From: Gallionella sp. UBA6045
Lineage (GTDB): Bacteria > Pseudomonadota > Gammaproteobacteria > Burkholderiales > Gallionellaceae
Assembly (NCBI GenBank): GCA_002429165.1
Contig: DIYV01000042.1
Span: 10,276-22,621, forward strand
DNA: 12,346 nucleotides
Direction: 5' to 3'
Part shown: positions 1-7,640 of the stretch, piece after piece
How positions within the stretch are numbered: the stretch's first letter is position 1
How the letters are laid out: the number at the start of each line of letters is the position of its first letter
Notes under the pieces: model-generated
The model's input: only the letters and a program-made list of their open reading frames with translations
What the model was told of the DNA's origin: nothing
Databases searched by the model: none
Position numbers and translations under genes: made by a program

Positions 1-923
<923 letters not shown>

Positions 924-1163
924 TTACTTATTGTTCAGCCACTCTTGCGGTGTAAATGTCTTCATCGATAGCGCATGAATCTCTGCGCGCATTCTGTCAC
1001 CCAGAGTCTGGTAGACCAGCTGATGACGTTGCACACGATTCTTGCCAGCAAACGCCTCGCTGACTATTACTGCCTCAAAGTGTTGACCATCTCCCACCAC
1101 GCTTAAATGTTCGGTCGCCATGCCCTGCGCGATGTTAAGTTGTATGCTTTCCGGAGTGACCAT
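924..1163 (-). CDS. ibaG: BolA family protein IbaG
   Basis: This is a small BolA/IbaG-family protein. The family acts with monothiol glutaredoxins in iron-sulfur and iron homeostasis, and the E. coli member between mlaB and murA is acid-inducible. Hallmarks are GDGQHFEAVIVSEAF near the start, then the helix RVQRHQLVYQTLGDRM and the ending IHALSMKTFTPQEW, which holds the conserved C-terminal His. I chose the ATG at 1161-1163 (79 aa) because GGTGGA lies 7 bases upstream. The longer alternative ATG at 1176-1178 (84 aa, adding MVEFT) has no visible ribosome binding site. It sits 3 bases before murA, as in E. coli and many betaproteobacteria. About 140 bases separate it from mlaB. Family assignment is firm; the start is a judgement. 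Confidence 0.92.
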   Translation of the reverse strand: MVTPESIQLNIAQGMATEHLSVVGDGQHFEAVIVSEAFAGKNRVQRHQLVYQTLGDRMRAEIHALSMKTFTPQEWLNNK

Positions 1164-1303
1164 TGTAAATTCCACCATTCGTTAAAATTGAAAAAATTTG
1201 GTTTGAAAAATTCTCGCAACCTGAAACCAAGGCTCAAGGCTGCGGATGATACTAAAAACCGGCTTGGGATGCGCGCGGTGCCAAACGTGCCCGCGCAAAG
1301 AGA

Positions 1304-1585
1304 TCAATTGGATTGTTGGGGGAGCAGCTCGGCAACACCGTACAAACGCGCCAAACTCAGCAAATTTTCAGGCAGTCCCTTCACACGCAAGTCATGTCTG
1401 GCGATCTGGGCAGCCCTGGTCCAACCCAGCAACAAACTGACCGCCGCGGAATCAACAGAGTCGACCCGGGAAAAATCCACCTGAAAATCTTCGCTGGCCA
1501 AGCGCTGCAAACCGGTTTCGAACAATGCGGGAACGGTTCCAATGTTCAAGTTTCCCTGCACCACCATCCACTCCCCCTCGCTCAC
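1304..1585 (-). CDS. mlaB: STAS-domain protein MlaB of the phospholipid transport complex
   Basis: MlaB is the cytoplasmic STAS subunit that binds and stabilises the ATPase MlaF in the MlaFEDB inner-membrane complex. The 93-residue product is a single STAS domain, close to the usual length. The characteristic segment DFSRVDSVDSAAVSLLLGW carries Asp45-Ser46 where STAS proteins have the conserved D-S/T pair; Ser46 should match the functionally important threonine of E. coli MlaB. The start is a GTG at 1583-1585 that overlaps the mlaC stop (GTGA), implying translational coupling. An internal ATG at codon 7 is possible but would lose the overlap. Identity is supported mostly by domain plus position in the operon, because STAS sequences diverge. 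Confidence 0.9.
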   Translation of the reverse strand: MSEGEWMVVQGNLNIGTVPALFETGLQRLASEDFQVDFSRVDSVDSAAVSLLLGWTRAAQIARHDLRVKGLPENLLSLARLYGVAELLPQQSN

Positions 1586-2220
1586 TTCGCCCCCGCCTTG
1601 ATCATATCGCCATCGGTCGAATTGGTGTTTTTGTCGGAAAGTGTCTTGATCAAACCATCGATACCATCCTGCTGAATTTGCGATGCGAACGTGCCGCGAT
1701 AGCTCATCACCATGCTGACACCTTCAATGGATATGTCGAACACCTTCCAACCGTCTGCGGCCTTCTTCATTTCATAATCCACCGAAGTCACCGGCGAGCC
1801 CGGCTTGCTGATGACGGTATTGACGGTCACCTCGGTATCATCGGGGGCGCTCCTGAGCGGCTTCACTTCTATCTTTTGATCGCGATACACCGTGAACACT
1901 TTGGTATAAGTGCGCACCAGCATATCCTGAAATTGCTTAACCAATTCCTGCTGTTGCACAGGGGTAGCGGTACGCCAATATCTACCGACCGCCAATTGGG
2001 TCATGCGTTGAAAATCAAAATGCGGCAACACCTTGGCGTCCACCAGCGCGGTGATCTTTTTCTGGTTACCCGCCTGAATGTCTTTATCCTGCTTGATGAT
2101 CGCAATGACTTCCTGCACGGTGTTATTAATCAGCACATCGGGCGCGATCACCTCGGCGTGCACCGCACCAACGGCGCAGTACACCAACGTACCCAGAATC
2201 ATTTTTTGCAACACAGCCAT
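1582..2220 (-). CDS. mlaC: Periplasmic phospholipid-binding protein MlaC
   Basis: MlaC shuttles phospholipids across the periplasm between the outer-membrane MlaA complex and the inner-membrane MlaFEDB transporter. The 212-residue product begins with a signal peptide (residues 1-22, hydrophobic MILGTLVYCAVGAV, predicted cleavage after AHA). Family hallmarks are HFDFQRMTQLAVGRYWR around residues 67-83 and, near the end, GVSMVMSYRGTFASQIQ followed by DGIDGLIKTL. The C-terminal tail after that is polar and looks non-essential. The ATG at 2218-2220 follows an AAAGAG/AAAGA purine stretch. The gene lies 29 bases after mlaD and overlaps mlaB. Nothing is missing for a functional carrier. Confidence 0.96.
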   Translation of the reverse strand: MAVLQKMILGTLVYCAVGAVHAEVIAPDVLINNTVQEVIAIIKQDKDIQAGNQKKITALVDAKVLPHFDFQRMTQLAVGRYWRTATPVQQQELVKQFQDMLVRTYTKVFTVYRDQKIEVKPLRSAPDDTEVTVNTVISKPGSPVTSVDYEMKKAADGWKVFDISIEGVSMVMSYRGTFASQIQQDGIDGLIKTLSDKNTNSTDGDMIKAGAK

Positions 2221-2249
2221 GTCTTTAATCTCTTTTTGTTTGGATACAA

Positions 2250-2720
2250 TTATTTCGGATTGACGGGTTCTGAAGCCTTGTTATAAATAAACTTGCTGAT
2301 CAAATCTTCCAGCACCACCGCAGACTGGGTCATTTTGATTTGCTCCCCGTTTTTGAGCATCTCGCTGTCACCGCCGGGAACCAAGCCGATGTATTGCTCC
2401 CCCAGCAAACCCGAAGTCAGGATATTGGCGAACGTATCCTTGGGAAATTGATAACGCTTGTCCAGACTCATCACCACATTGGCTTCATAGCGCTGTGTAT
2501 CCAGCGAAATGTCCGTCACGCGCCCCACCAACACCCCCGCGCTCTTGATCGAGGCCTTGGGCTTCAAACCGCCAATATTGGCAAAATACGCATGCACTTG
2601 ATAAGTCTCGGACATATTGTATGTGCCCAGGTTCCCGACTTTCATCGCCAGCATTGCCAGCGCGGCGATGCCCGCCACCACGAATATACCCACCCAGAGA
2701 TCCAGCGTAGTCCGTTCCAT
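2250..2720 (-). CDS. mlaD: MCE-domain subunit MlaD of the phospholipid transporter
   Basis: MlaD forms the hexameric periplasmic ring of the Mla transporter, with a central channel for phospholipid. The 156-residue product has one N-terminal transmembrane helix (about residues 8-27, LWVGIFVVAGIAALAMLAM) and one MCE domain (about 38-117), with the typical GLKPKASIKSAGVLVGRV and TSGLLGEQYIGLVPGG segments. A short hydrophobic helix follows (SAVVLEDLISKFIY), matching the pore-lining helix of E. coli MlaD. The length is slightly below E. coli's but normal for the family. The ATG at 2718-2720 follows an AGGAA ribosome binding site that overlaps the mlaE stop, so the two are coupled. Confidence 0.96.
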   Translation of the reverse strand: MERTTLDLWVGIFVVAGIAALAMLAMKVGNLGTYNMSETYQVHAYFANIGGLKPKASIKSAGVLVGRVTDISLDTQRYEANVVMSLDKRYQFPKDTFANILTSGLLGEQYIGLVPGGDSEMLKNGEQIKMTQSAVVLEDLISKFIYNKASEPVNPK

Positions 2721-2723
2721 TTC

Positions 2724-3518
2724 CTAATTCCCTCTAAACATGATTGCAGTCAATACGAAATCCAGCATTAATATCGCCAGTGAAGAAGTCACCACCGTGC
2801 GCGTGGTCGCGCCGGAGACCCCTTCCGCGGTGGGCGGTGCGTCATAACCTTCGAACAGGGCAATAATCGTCACCACCGTACCAAACACGATGCTCTTGAT
2901 CACACCGTTCATGATGTCCTCGCGAAAGTCCACGGCTGCCTGCATCTGGGACCAGAACGACCCTTCATCGACACCGATTTGTATCACACCCACGAAGTAG
3001 CCTCCGAACACCCCCACTGCACTGAACAGGGCGGCCAGCAACGGCATGGAGATCACCCCGGCCCAGAAGCGCGGAGCGACGATGCGGGCAATCGGATTGA
3101 CCGCCATCATTTCCATCGCGGAGATCTGCTCGGTCGCTCTCATCAGTCCAATCTCGGCTGTCATTGCCGAACCGGCGCGACTGGCAAACAACAATGCCGC
3201 CACCACCGGCCCCAGTTCCCGCACCAGACTCAACGCCACCATGCTTCCCAACGCCGATTCGGATCCGTAGCGACGGAGTGTTTCATAGCCCTGCAGTCCC
3301 AGCACCATCCCGACGAACAACCCTGCAACGACAATGATGATCAGCGACAACACGCCGGTAGAAAACAATTCTTTGATGATCAAGTGGAAACGGCGAAAGC
3401 TGTTGCCCGAATACATCAGGGTGAGAAAAAAGAAGCGCGTCGCCATACCGATGCGCCATACCGCGTTGATCGAGCGGTGTCCGGTTACCCTGATCGCTTC
3501 TACAAATGTTGGCACCAT
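2724..3518 (-). CDS. mlaE: ABC transporter permease MlaE
   Basis: MlaE is the membrane permease of the Mla phospholipid transporter; two copies sit under the MlaD ring. The 264-residue product matches the family length. It has an N-terminal amphipathic/interfacial helix region, then hydrophobic segments including GVLSLIIIVVAGLFVGMVLG, WAGVISMPLLAALFSAVGVFGGYFVGVIQI, the VFGTVVTIIALFEGYD stretch and a C-terminal helix LAILMLDFVLTAIMF. The conserved cytoplasmic coupling region ELGPVVAALLFASRAGSAMTAEIGLMRATEQISAMEMM is clearly present. The ATG at 3516-3518 lies 4 bases after the mlaF stop. No oddities were seen. Confidence 0.97.
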   Translation of the reverse strand: MVPTFVEAIRVTGHRSINAVWRIGMATRFFFLTLMYSGNSFRRFHLIIKELFSTGVLSLIIIVVAGLFVGMVLGLQGYETLRRYGSESALGSMVALSLVRELGPVVAALLFASRAGSAMTAEIGLMRATEQISAMEMMAVNPIARIVAPRFWAGVISMPLLAALFSAVGVFGGYFVGVIQIGVDEGSFWSQMQAAVDFREDIMNGVIKSIVFGTVVTIIALFEGYDAPPTAEGVSGATTRTVVTSSLAILMLDFVLTAIMFRGN

Positions 3519-3522
3519 GTTG

Positions 3523-4356
3523 TCAGGACCTCAAATTCAAATCTTGGCGGTATTCACCGCCCGGATAGTGGAACGGTAACGGACCGTCCATCTCGCCATG
3601 CACAAACTGATGCACGAATGCTTTGTCAGAAGCGCGGATTTCGTCGGGCGTCCCTTCTGCCACAATCACGCCATTTTCCATAAAATAAACGTAATCGACA
3701 ATCTTGAGCGACTCCTGCACATCGTGCGTCACCAGCACCGTAGTCGCCCCCAGGGCATCATTCAGACGGCGAACCAGATCGCCGACCACCGTCAATGAAA
3801 TCGGATCAAGTCCGGCAAACGGTTCATCATACATGATCAGCATCGGGTCGAGTGCCACGGCACGCGCCAATGCCACGCGCCGCGCCATACCGCCGGACAG
3901 TTCGGAAGGCATCAAATGCTGTGTACCGCGCAAACCCACCGCATGCAACTTCATCAACACCAGATCGTGTATCAGATCCTCGGGAAGACCGGTGTGTTCC
4001 CGCATCTGAAACGCAACATTGTCATACACCGACATGTCGGTGAACAACGCGCCGAACTGGAACAGCATGCCCATCTTGCGGCGCATGGCATACAGGGCAT
4101 CATGATCCAGTTCATGAATGATCTGACCGCCCACCTTGACATAACCCTTTGTCGGCTTGAGCACCCCGCCAATATGGCGCAGCAGTGTAGTCTTGCCACA
4201 GCCGCTCAAACCCATGATGGCAATCAACTTTCCCTTCGGGAAGGTCATATTGATGCCTTTCAATACGGCACGTTTACCGTAGGCAAAATGCAACTCGCTG
4301 ATTTCGACCAAAGCGGGAGAAGACAAAATTAAAACCCGAAAATCCAATGTGCGCAT
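3523..4356 (-). CDS. mlaF: ABC transporter ATP-binding protein MlaF
   Basis: MlaF is the cytoplasmic ATPase that powers the Mla phospholipid transporter. With the ATG at 4354-4356 the product is 277 residues. The nucleotide-binding motifs are intact: Walker A GLSGCGKT (49-56), Q-loop Gln100, signature LSGGM (153-157), Walker B LIMYDEP (173-179, Glu178) and H-loop His211. The C-terminal tail FVHGEMDGPLPFHYPGGEY resembles the MlaF extension that in E. coli wraps onto the neighbouring subunit and MlaB. The frame is open further upstream to 4506, but that extension would cross the divergent gene and has no family resemblance. The chosen start has a weak GGTGG about 7 bases upstream. A shorter start nearer LVEISELHFAYGK cannot be excluded. 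It is the first gene of the mlaFEDCB-ibaG-murA unit. Confidence 0.95.
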   Translation of the reverse strand: MRTLDFRVLILSSPALVEISELHFAYGKRAVLKGINMTFPKGKLIAIMGLSGCGKTTLLRHIGGVLKPTKGYVKVGGQIIHELDHDALYAMRRKMGMLFQFGALFTDMSVYDNVAFQMREHTGLPEDLIHDLVLMKLHAVGLRGTQHLMPSELSGGMARRVALARAVALDPMLIMYDEPFAGLDPISLTVVGDLVRRLNDALGATTVLVTHDVQESLKIVDYVYFMENGVIVAEGTPDEIRASDKAFVHQFVHGEMDGPLPFHYPGGEYRQDLNLRS

Positions 4357-4368
4357 TCTAAACCACCG

Positions 4369-4394
4369 GGTCAATAATACCCAACTAATTGACC
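4369..4394. repeat. Inverted repeat GGTCAAT-N12-ATTGACC, possible operator
   Basis: A perfect 7-base inverted repeat has its arms at 4369-4375 and 4388-4394, with centres 19 bases apart (about two helical turns). It lies in the divergent mlaF/response-regulator intergenic region and overlaps the putative -10 element and spacer of the mla promoter. The geometry suits a dimeric repressor or activator site. Its function is inferred only; a 7-base match can occur by chance in an AT-rich spacer. Confidence 0.35.
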
Positions 4395-4404
4395 TCAATA
4401 TCAA
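4374..4404 (-). promoter_or_regulatory. Putative sigma-70 promoter of the mla operon
   Basis: On the minus strand TTGATA (4399-4404) and TATTAT (4374-4379) each match the consensus at five of six positions. The 19-base spacer is longer than the optimal 17. The -10 lies about 18 bases above the mlaF ATG, so the leader would be very short. This is a plausible but unproven start for mlaFEDCB-ibaG-murA. Confidence 0.35.
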
Positions 4405-4423
4405 TATTGTTGTGCTTTCCCTA

Positions 4424-4452
4424 TTGAGCTTGCCTGCACTTGCCGTTATGCT
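4424..4452 (+). promoter_or_regulatory. Putative sigma-70 promoter of the response regulator/pilus cluster
   Basis: TTGAGC (4424-4429) is followed after exactly 17 bases by TATGCT (4447-4452), each element four of six to consensus. The response-regulator ATG lies 35 bases after the -10, preceded by AAAGAG as ribosome binding site. I saw no sigma-54 (GG-N10-GC) promoter here, so the regulator does not obviously autoregulate through sigma-54. Confidence 0.45.
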
Positions 4453-4487
4453 CAGCACTCGGCAAGCATCCCTATCTAAAGAGCCCA

Positions 4488-5903
4488 ATGAACGACTTAT
4501 CGACACTTCCCAGCCTGATAATCGTTGACGATGACCCGCTCATTCGGGAAGGACTGGCGGTCTCTTTCAGCAACGACTTCGAAGTTCATCAGGCCGAATC
4601 ACGCGTAGCGGCGATCGACTTGCTGCGCGAATTGCCCAGCGCCCCGCAACTGGCATTGATTGATCTGGGATTGCCGCCTGTCCCTCACCGCCCCGATGAA
4701 GGCTTTCACCTGATCGCGGAATTGCTGGCTCACTCGCCGACGATCAAGATTTTCGTGTTATCCGGGCAAGATGGTCAAAGCAACGCGCGACATGCGCGCG
4801 CACTGGGCGCGATAGATTTTATCGCCAAACCCTGCGCGCCTGAAAAAATAAAGAAATACCTGCACGATGCGCTGAAGGTCCAGGACAAAGCGCCGGGCAA
4901 CAAGGACCAGGATGATCATCTGCTCGGCCTCGTCGGACAAAGCCCCGCAATGCAAGCCCTGCGCAGTCAGATCGTGATGTACGCAGCCATTCCTTTCCCT
5001 GTGTTAATTGAAGGCGAGTCAGGTTGCGGCAAGGAATTGGTTGCCTGCGCAATACAAAAACTGGCAAGCAATCCCGATTCGCCTTTCAAAGTGCTTAACT
5101 GCGCCGCGATTCCACCGACGCTGATCGAACCCACCCTGTTCGGTTATAGCAAGGGAGCTTTTACCGGCGCGACGACTGCACAATCGGGATATTTTGAAGA
5201 GGCATCTGCCGGCACGCTGTTCCTTGACGAGATCGGCGAACTGCCGCTGGAGCTTCAAACCAAATTATTGCGCGTGCTCGAAAACGGTGAATATCAGCGC
5301 GTCGGTGAAACCACGACGCGCAAAAGCGGTGCGCGCATCATCGCCGCAACCAATCGCAACATGCGCGAAGCAGTCAGGGTAGGCACATTCCGTGGCGACC
5401 TTTACCACCGACTGAATGTCTTCTCGATCAATGTTCCGCCATTGCGTGAACTGGGCCCGGACAAACTGGCTTTGCTCAACCATTTCCGCGCTTATTACAC
5501 GCAGCAAATCAAGCAGCAGCCTTTTGAACTGCTCCCGGATGCATTGCAATACTGGGAACAATACAGCTTCCCCGGCAACACCCGGGAATTACGCAACGTC
5601 GTCATCCGGCTGACCACGAAGTTTCCGGGAATGACTGTCAACAAGATACAATTACAGGACGAGTTCGACCCGCTGGAAACCTCCGCATACCCGCAAGCAA
5701 GCGCATCATCGGAGTCGATAAAACAGCAACTGCAACAAGGCGACTTCAGTCTGGATCGTCATCTGCGTGAACAGGAAGGCCAATATATCGCCGCCGCGCT
5801 GGAACTTGCCGCAGGAAACATCAGCGAGGCGGCCAAGTTGCTCGGCATCAATCGCACCACATTGCACAGTCGCATGGGTGCACATGAAAAACTCAACGCA
5901 TAG
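4488..5903 (+). CDS. Sigma-54-dependent response regulator (receiver-AAA+-Fis HTH)
   Basis: This is an NtrC-type two-component transcription activator, 471 aa, cytoplasmic. The receiver domain (about 10-128) has the acidic triad Asp14-15-16, phospho-acceptor Asp59 in LIDLGLP, Ser92 and Lys114. The AAA+ domain (about 146-375) has Walker A GESGCGKE (176-183), an intact sigma-54-contacting GAFTGA (223-228), Walker B TLFLDE (243-248) and arginine residues in FRGDLYHRLN. The Fis-type helix-turn-helix is near 444-463 (NISEAAKLLGINRTTLHSRM). All motifs needed for phosphorylation, ATP hydrolysis and sigma-54 activation are present. The ATG at 4488 has AAAGAG upstream; the upstream TTG at 4440 in the same frame lies inside the predicted promoter. 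The next gene starts 11 bases after the stop, so it probably controls or belongs to the pilus cluster. No partner histidine kinase is in the window, and its targets are unknown. Confidence 0.93.
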   Translation: MNDLSTLPSLIIVDDDPLIREGLAVSFSNDFEVHQAESRVAAIDLLRELPSAPQLALIDLGLPPVPHRPDEGFHLIAELLAHSPTIKIFVLSGQDGQSNARHARALGAIDFIAKPCAPEKIKKYLHDALKVQDKAPGNKDQDDHLLGLVGQSPAMQALRSQIVMYAAIPFPVLIEGESGCGKELVACAIQKLASNPDSPFKVLNCAAIPPTLIEPTLFGYSKGAFTGATTAQSGYFEEASAGTLFLDEIGELPLELQTKLLRVLENGEYQRVGETTTRKSGARIIAATNRNMREAVRVGTFRGDLYHRLNVFSINVPPLRELGPDKLALLNHFRAYYTQQIKQQPFELLPDALQYWEQYSFPGNTRELRNVVIRLTTKFPGMTVNKIQLQDEFDPLETSAYPQASASSESIKQQLQQGDFSLDRHLREQEGQYIAAALELAAGNISEAAKLLGINRTTLHSRMGAHEKLNA

Positions 5904-5914
5904 GGCTTAATGAC

Positions 5915-7462
5915 ATGTACCTAGAGCACTTCGGGCTCACCGAACCCCCGTTCAGAATCACCCCCGTCACGGTATTCTTTTTTTCCGGTGCCAACCGCGG
6001 CGAGATTCTTGACGCACTGATCTACTCGATCTCCGAAGTCGAGGGCATCATCAAGGTCAGCGGCGAAGTCGGCAGCGGCAAAACCATGTTGTGCCGGATG
6101 TTGCTTGAGAAGCTTCCCGTGCACATCGAGACCATCTATCTGGCCAACCCCAGCTTGTCGCGCGAAGAGATGTTATATGCGATCGCGGACGGGCTCGGGC
6201 TGAACATTGACGGCGAGCGTGTCGGCATCATCATGCGGAACATCCAGAACAAGCTCGAGGAGAAGGCCCGCGAAGGCAAACGTATCGTGGTGCTGGTTGA
6301 CGAGGCCCACGCCATGCCGCTTGACACACTGGAAGAATTGCGCCTGCTGTACAACCTGCAGGTCGGCAATGCCAAGCTGCTGCAAATCGTGCTGTTCGGA
6401 CAACCGGAGCTGAATGCCAAGCTCGATCAACCCAACATGCGCCAACTCAAGGATCGCATCGTGCATCACTTCCACATGCAACCGCTGTCGCGCAACATTC
6501 TGGAAAGCTATTTGATGTTCAGGATGCGCGCGGCGGGCTACCACGGCCCGAATATTTTCTCGCCGAATGCCATCAAACTTATCGCCTCTGCATCCGACGG
6601 ATTGATGCGTCGCGTCAACATCCTCGCCGACAAATCGCTGCTGGCCGCCTTCGTGGAAGACACACATAACATCGAAACACATCATGTAGAAGCGGCGATG
6701 CGCGATAGTGAACTCAGTTTCGCACGCAAATCGCCCGATAAAAAACTAATGTGGGGGAGCGCAATTACCGCAGTGCTGTTAATCGGTTTAACAGCATGGT
6801 GGGCGCTGGATAAACCGCAAACATCCCTTCAACAAAGCGCTCCTGAGCAAAGTCGGGGGGCCCAAGGCAAATCACCAACCCTGGCAACAGCAACTGCTGC
6901 ACCGGTATCCGCTATGGCGGCGATTCAAGCGACAGCCCCTCCCGCCGTCATCCCGAAGCCACCTGCCAAACCTGTTTTGAGTCCCGCCCTGAACCAGAAT
7001 TCCAAGGCTGCAAATGCTGCCTCGACCTTCCCGCCTGTGCCGGCAGCACACAGCGGCTCAACGGCCAAAAATACAATCCTGTTTGAACAACGTCTGGAGG
7101 CGGGAAAACAATTGATCGAGCAAACCACTGGTGGAACTACTAGCCATTCGACTAAGCCGTCAAACTACAACGGCCAAGTCGCTGGTTATTCGGCGAACCC
7201 GGGACAGGAAAAACCCGTCGCCAGCATCCAGCTGTATTATAACGAGACAGTCAATCCGGAACGTATCGAGGGCTTCCTCCGGCGCGCAGATAAGCTGGGC
7301 ATACTCTCTAAAATTTATCTGCTTCCTGCCAAGTTTGGCGGCAAGAACGGGATGCGTGTTCTCTATGGTGCATACCCCTCGGTTGAAGCGGCCCACAACG
7401 CGATCAAAGATCTGCCCGCGCGCTATCAGAAAGCGTTCGCCTCTTCCACCTACATTTTCTAA
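5915..7462 (+). CDS. ExeA/MshM-like AAA+ ATPase with transmembrane helix and C-terminal SPOR domain
   Basis: The N-terminal cytoplasmic ATPase of the 515-aa product is of the ExeA/GspA/MshM type. It begins MYLEHFGLTEPPFRITP, with Walker A GEVGSGKT (50-57), Walker B IVVLVDEAH (124-132, Asp129-Glu130), FGQPEL at 161-166 and a C-terminal lid to about 270. One transmembrane helix follows (about 279-298), then a Pro/Ala/Thr-rich periplasmic linker (300-385), a short charged helix (LFEQRLEAGKQLIEQT) and a final segment (about 435-515) that reads as a SPOR domain: SIQLYYNE, FLRRADKLG, then GMRVLYGAYPSVEAAHNAIKDLP. SPOR domains bind peptidoglycan stripped of stem peptides. Known ExeA proteins instead carry a different peptidoglycan-binding module, while the ATPase-SPOR layout recalls DamX. 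The inferred role is anchoring or opening a path through the wall for secretin assembly. AGGG lies 9 bases before the ATG. Confidence 0.88.
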   Translation: MYLEHFGLTEPPFRITPVTVFFFSGANRGEILDALIYSISEVEGIIKVSGEVGSGKTMLCRMLLEKLPVHIETIYLANPSLSREEMLYAIADGLGLNIDGERVGIIMRNIQNKLEEKAREGKRIVVLVDEAHAMPLDTLEELRLLYNLQVGNAKLLQIVLFGQPELNAKLDQPNMRQLKDRIVHHFHMQPLSRNILESYLMFRMRAAGYHGPNIFSPNAIKLIASASDGLMRRVNILADKSLLAAFVEDTHNIETHHVEAAMRDSELSFARKSPDKKLMWGSAITAVLLIGLTAWWALDKPQTSLQQSAPEQSRGAQGKSPTLATATAAPVSAMAAIQATAPPAVIPKPPAKPVLSPALNQNSKAANAASTFPPVPAAHSGSTAKNTILFEQRLEAGKQLIEQTTGGTTSHSTKPSNYNGQVAGYSANPGQEKPVASIQLYYNETVNPERIEGFLRRADKLGILSKIYLLPAKFGGKNGMRVLYGAYPSVEAAHNAIKDLPARYQKAFASSTYIF

Positions 7463-7484
7463 AAAACAATCATGGAGAATTGCT

Positions 7485-7502
7485 ATGTGTGTTGGTGTGT
7501 GT
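7485..7502 (+). repeat. 18-base direct repeat, copy 1 (ATGTGTGTTGGTGTGTGT)
   Basis: This differs at one position from the copy at 8156-8173. Both copies lie in the non-coding stretches before the lipoprotein and secretin genes, and both can be read as M-C-V-G-V-C. The sequence is GT-rich and therefore low in complexity, which weakens the significance. Confidence 0.5.
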
Positions 7503-7583
7503 CAACTCCAATAATTTATTGGTCTCGGGTCGTGCATCGGCCCGGCATGCCGGATTAAACCGGATCTGCATGACTAAACTATA

Positions 7584-7612
7584 TTGCGCAGGCTTTGCAT
7601 CAAGGATATATT
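7584..7612 (+). promoter_or_regulatory. Putative promoter of the lipoprotein gene
   Basis: TTGCGC (7584-7589) and a good -10 TATATT (7607-7612, five of six) are separated by 17 bases. The -35 is weak (three of six), so an activator might be needed. The lipoprotein ATG is 28 bases after the -10, with TAAGGA as ribosome binding site. Confidence 0.4.
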
Positions 7613-7640
7613 GAGGCTAACTAACTGGGGAGTAAGGAAA

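Larger units (their letters stand above)
7463..7640 (+). other. Leader region before the lipoprotein gene
   Basis: This 178-base gap holds three things. First, a GGAG (7474-7477) stands 7 bases before a nine-codon reading frame at 7485-7514 (MCVGVCQLQ), overlapped by a 28-codon frame 7472-7558. Second, there is a perfect 12-base palindrome CCGGCATGCCGG at 7542-7553, followed by a CCGGAT direct repeat. Third, there is a likely promoter. No T-run follows the palindrome, so it is a poor intrinsic terminator. Whether either tiny frame is translated is unknown. Confidence 0.35.

Noticed and set aside
1179..1303. Possible intrinsic terminator or extra gene between ibaG and mlaB
   Set aside because: A GCGCGG/CCGCGC arm pair is present near 1270-1296, but no T-run follows on the minus strand and no convincing coding frame is seen; the gap is probably just spacer within the operon.
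1525..2286. 253-codon plus-strand frame opposite mlaC
   Set aside because: It lies antisense to the well-supported mlaC and mlaB genes; the composition is that of reverse-frame translation.
2979..3683. 234-codon plus-strand frame opposite mlaE and mlaF
   Set aside because: It is antisense to conserved transporter genes, with a His/Gln/Arg-rich sequence lacking any domain.
4357..4506. N-terminal extension of mlaF to an ATG at 4504-4506
   Set aside because: It would overlap the start of the divergent response regulator and its promoter, and the added 50 residues do not resemble MlaF proteins.
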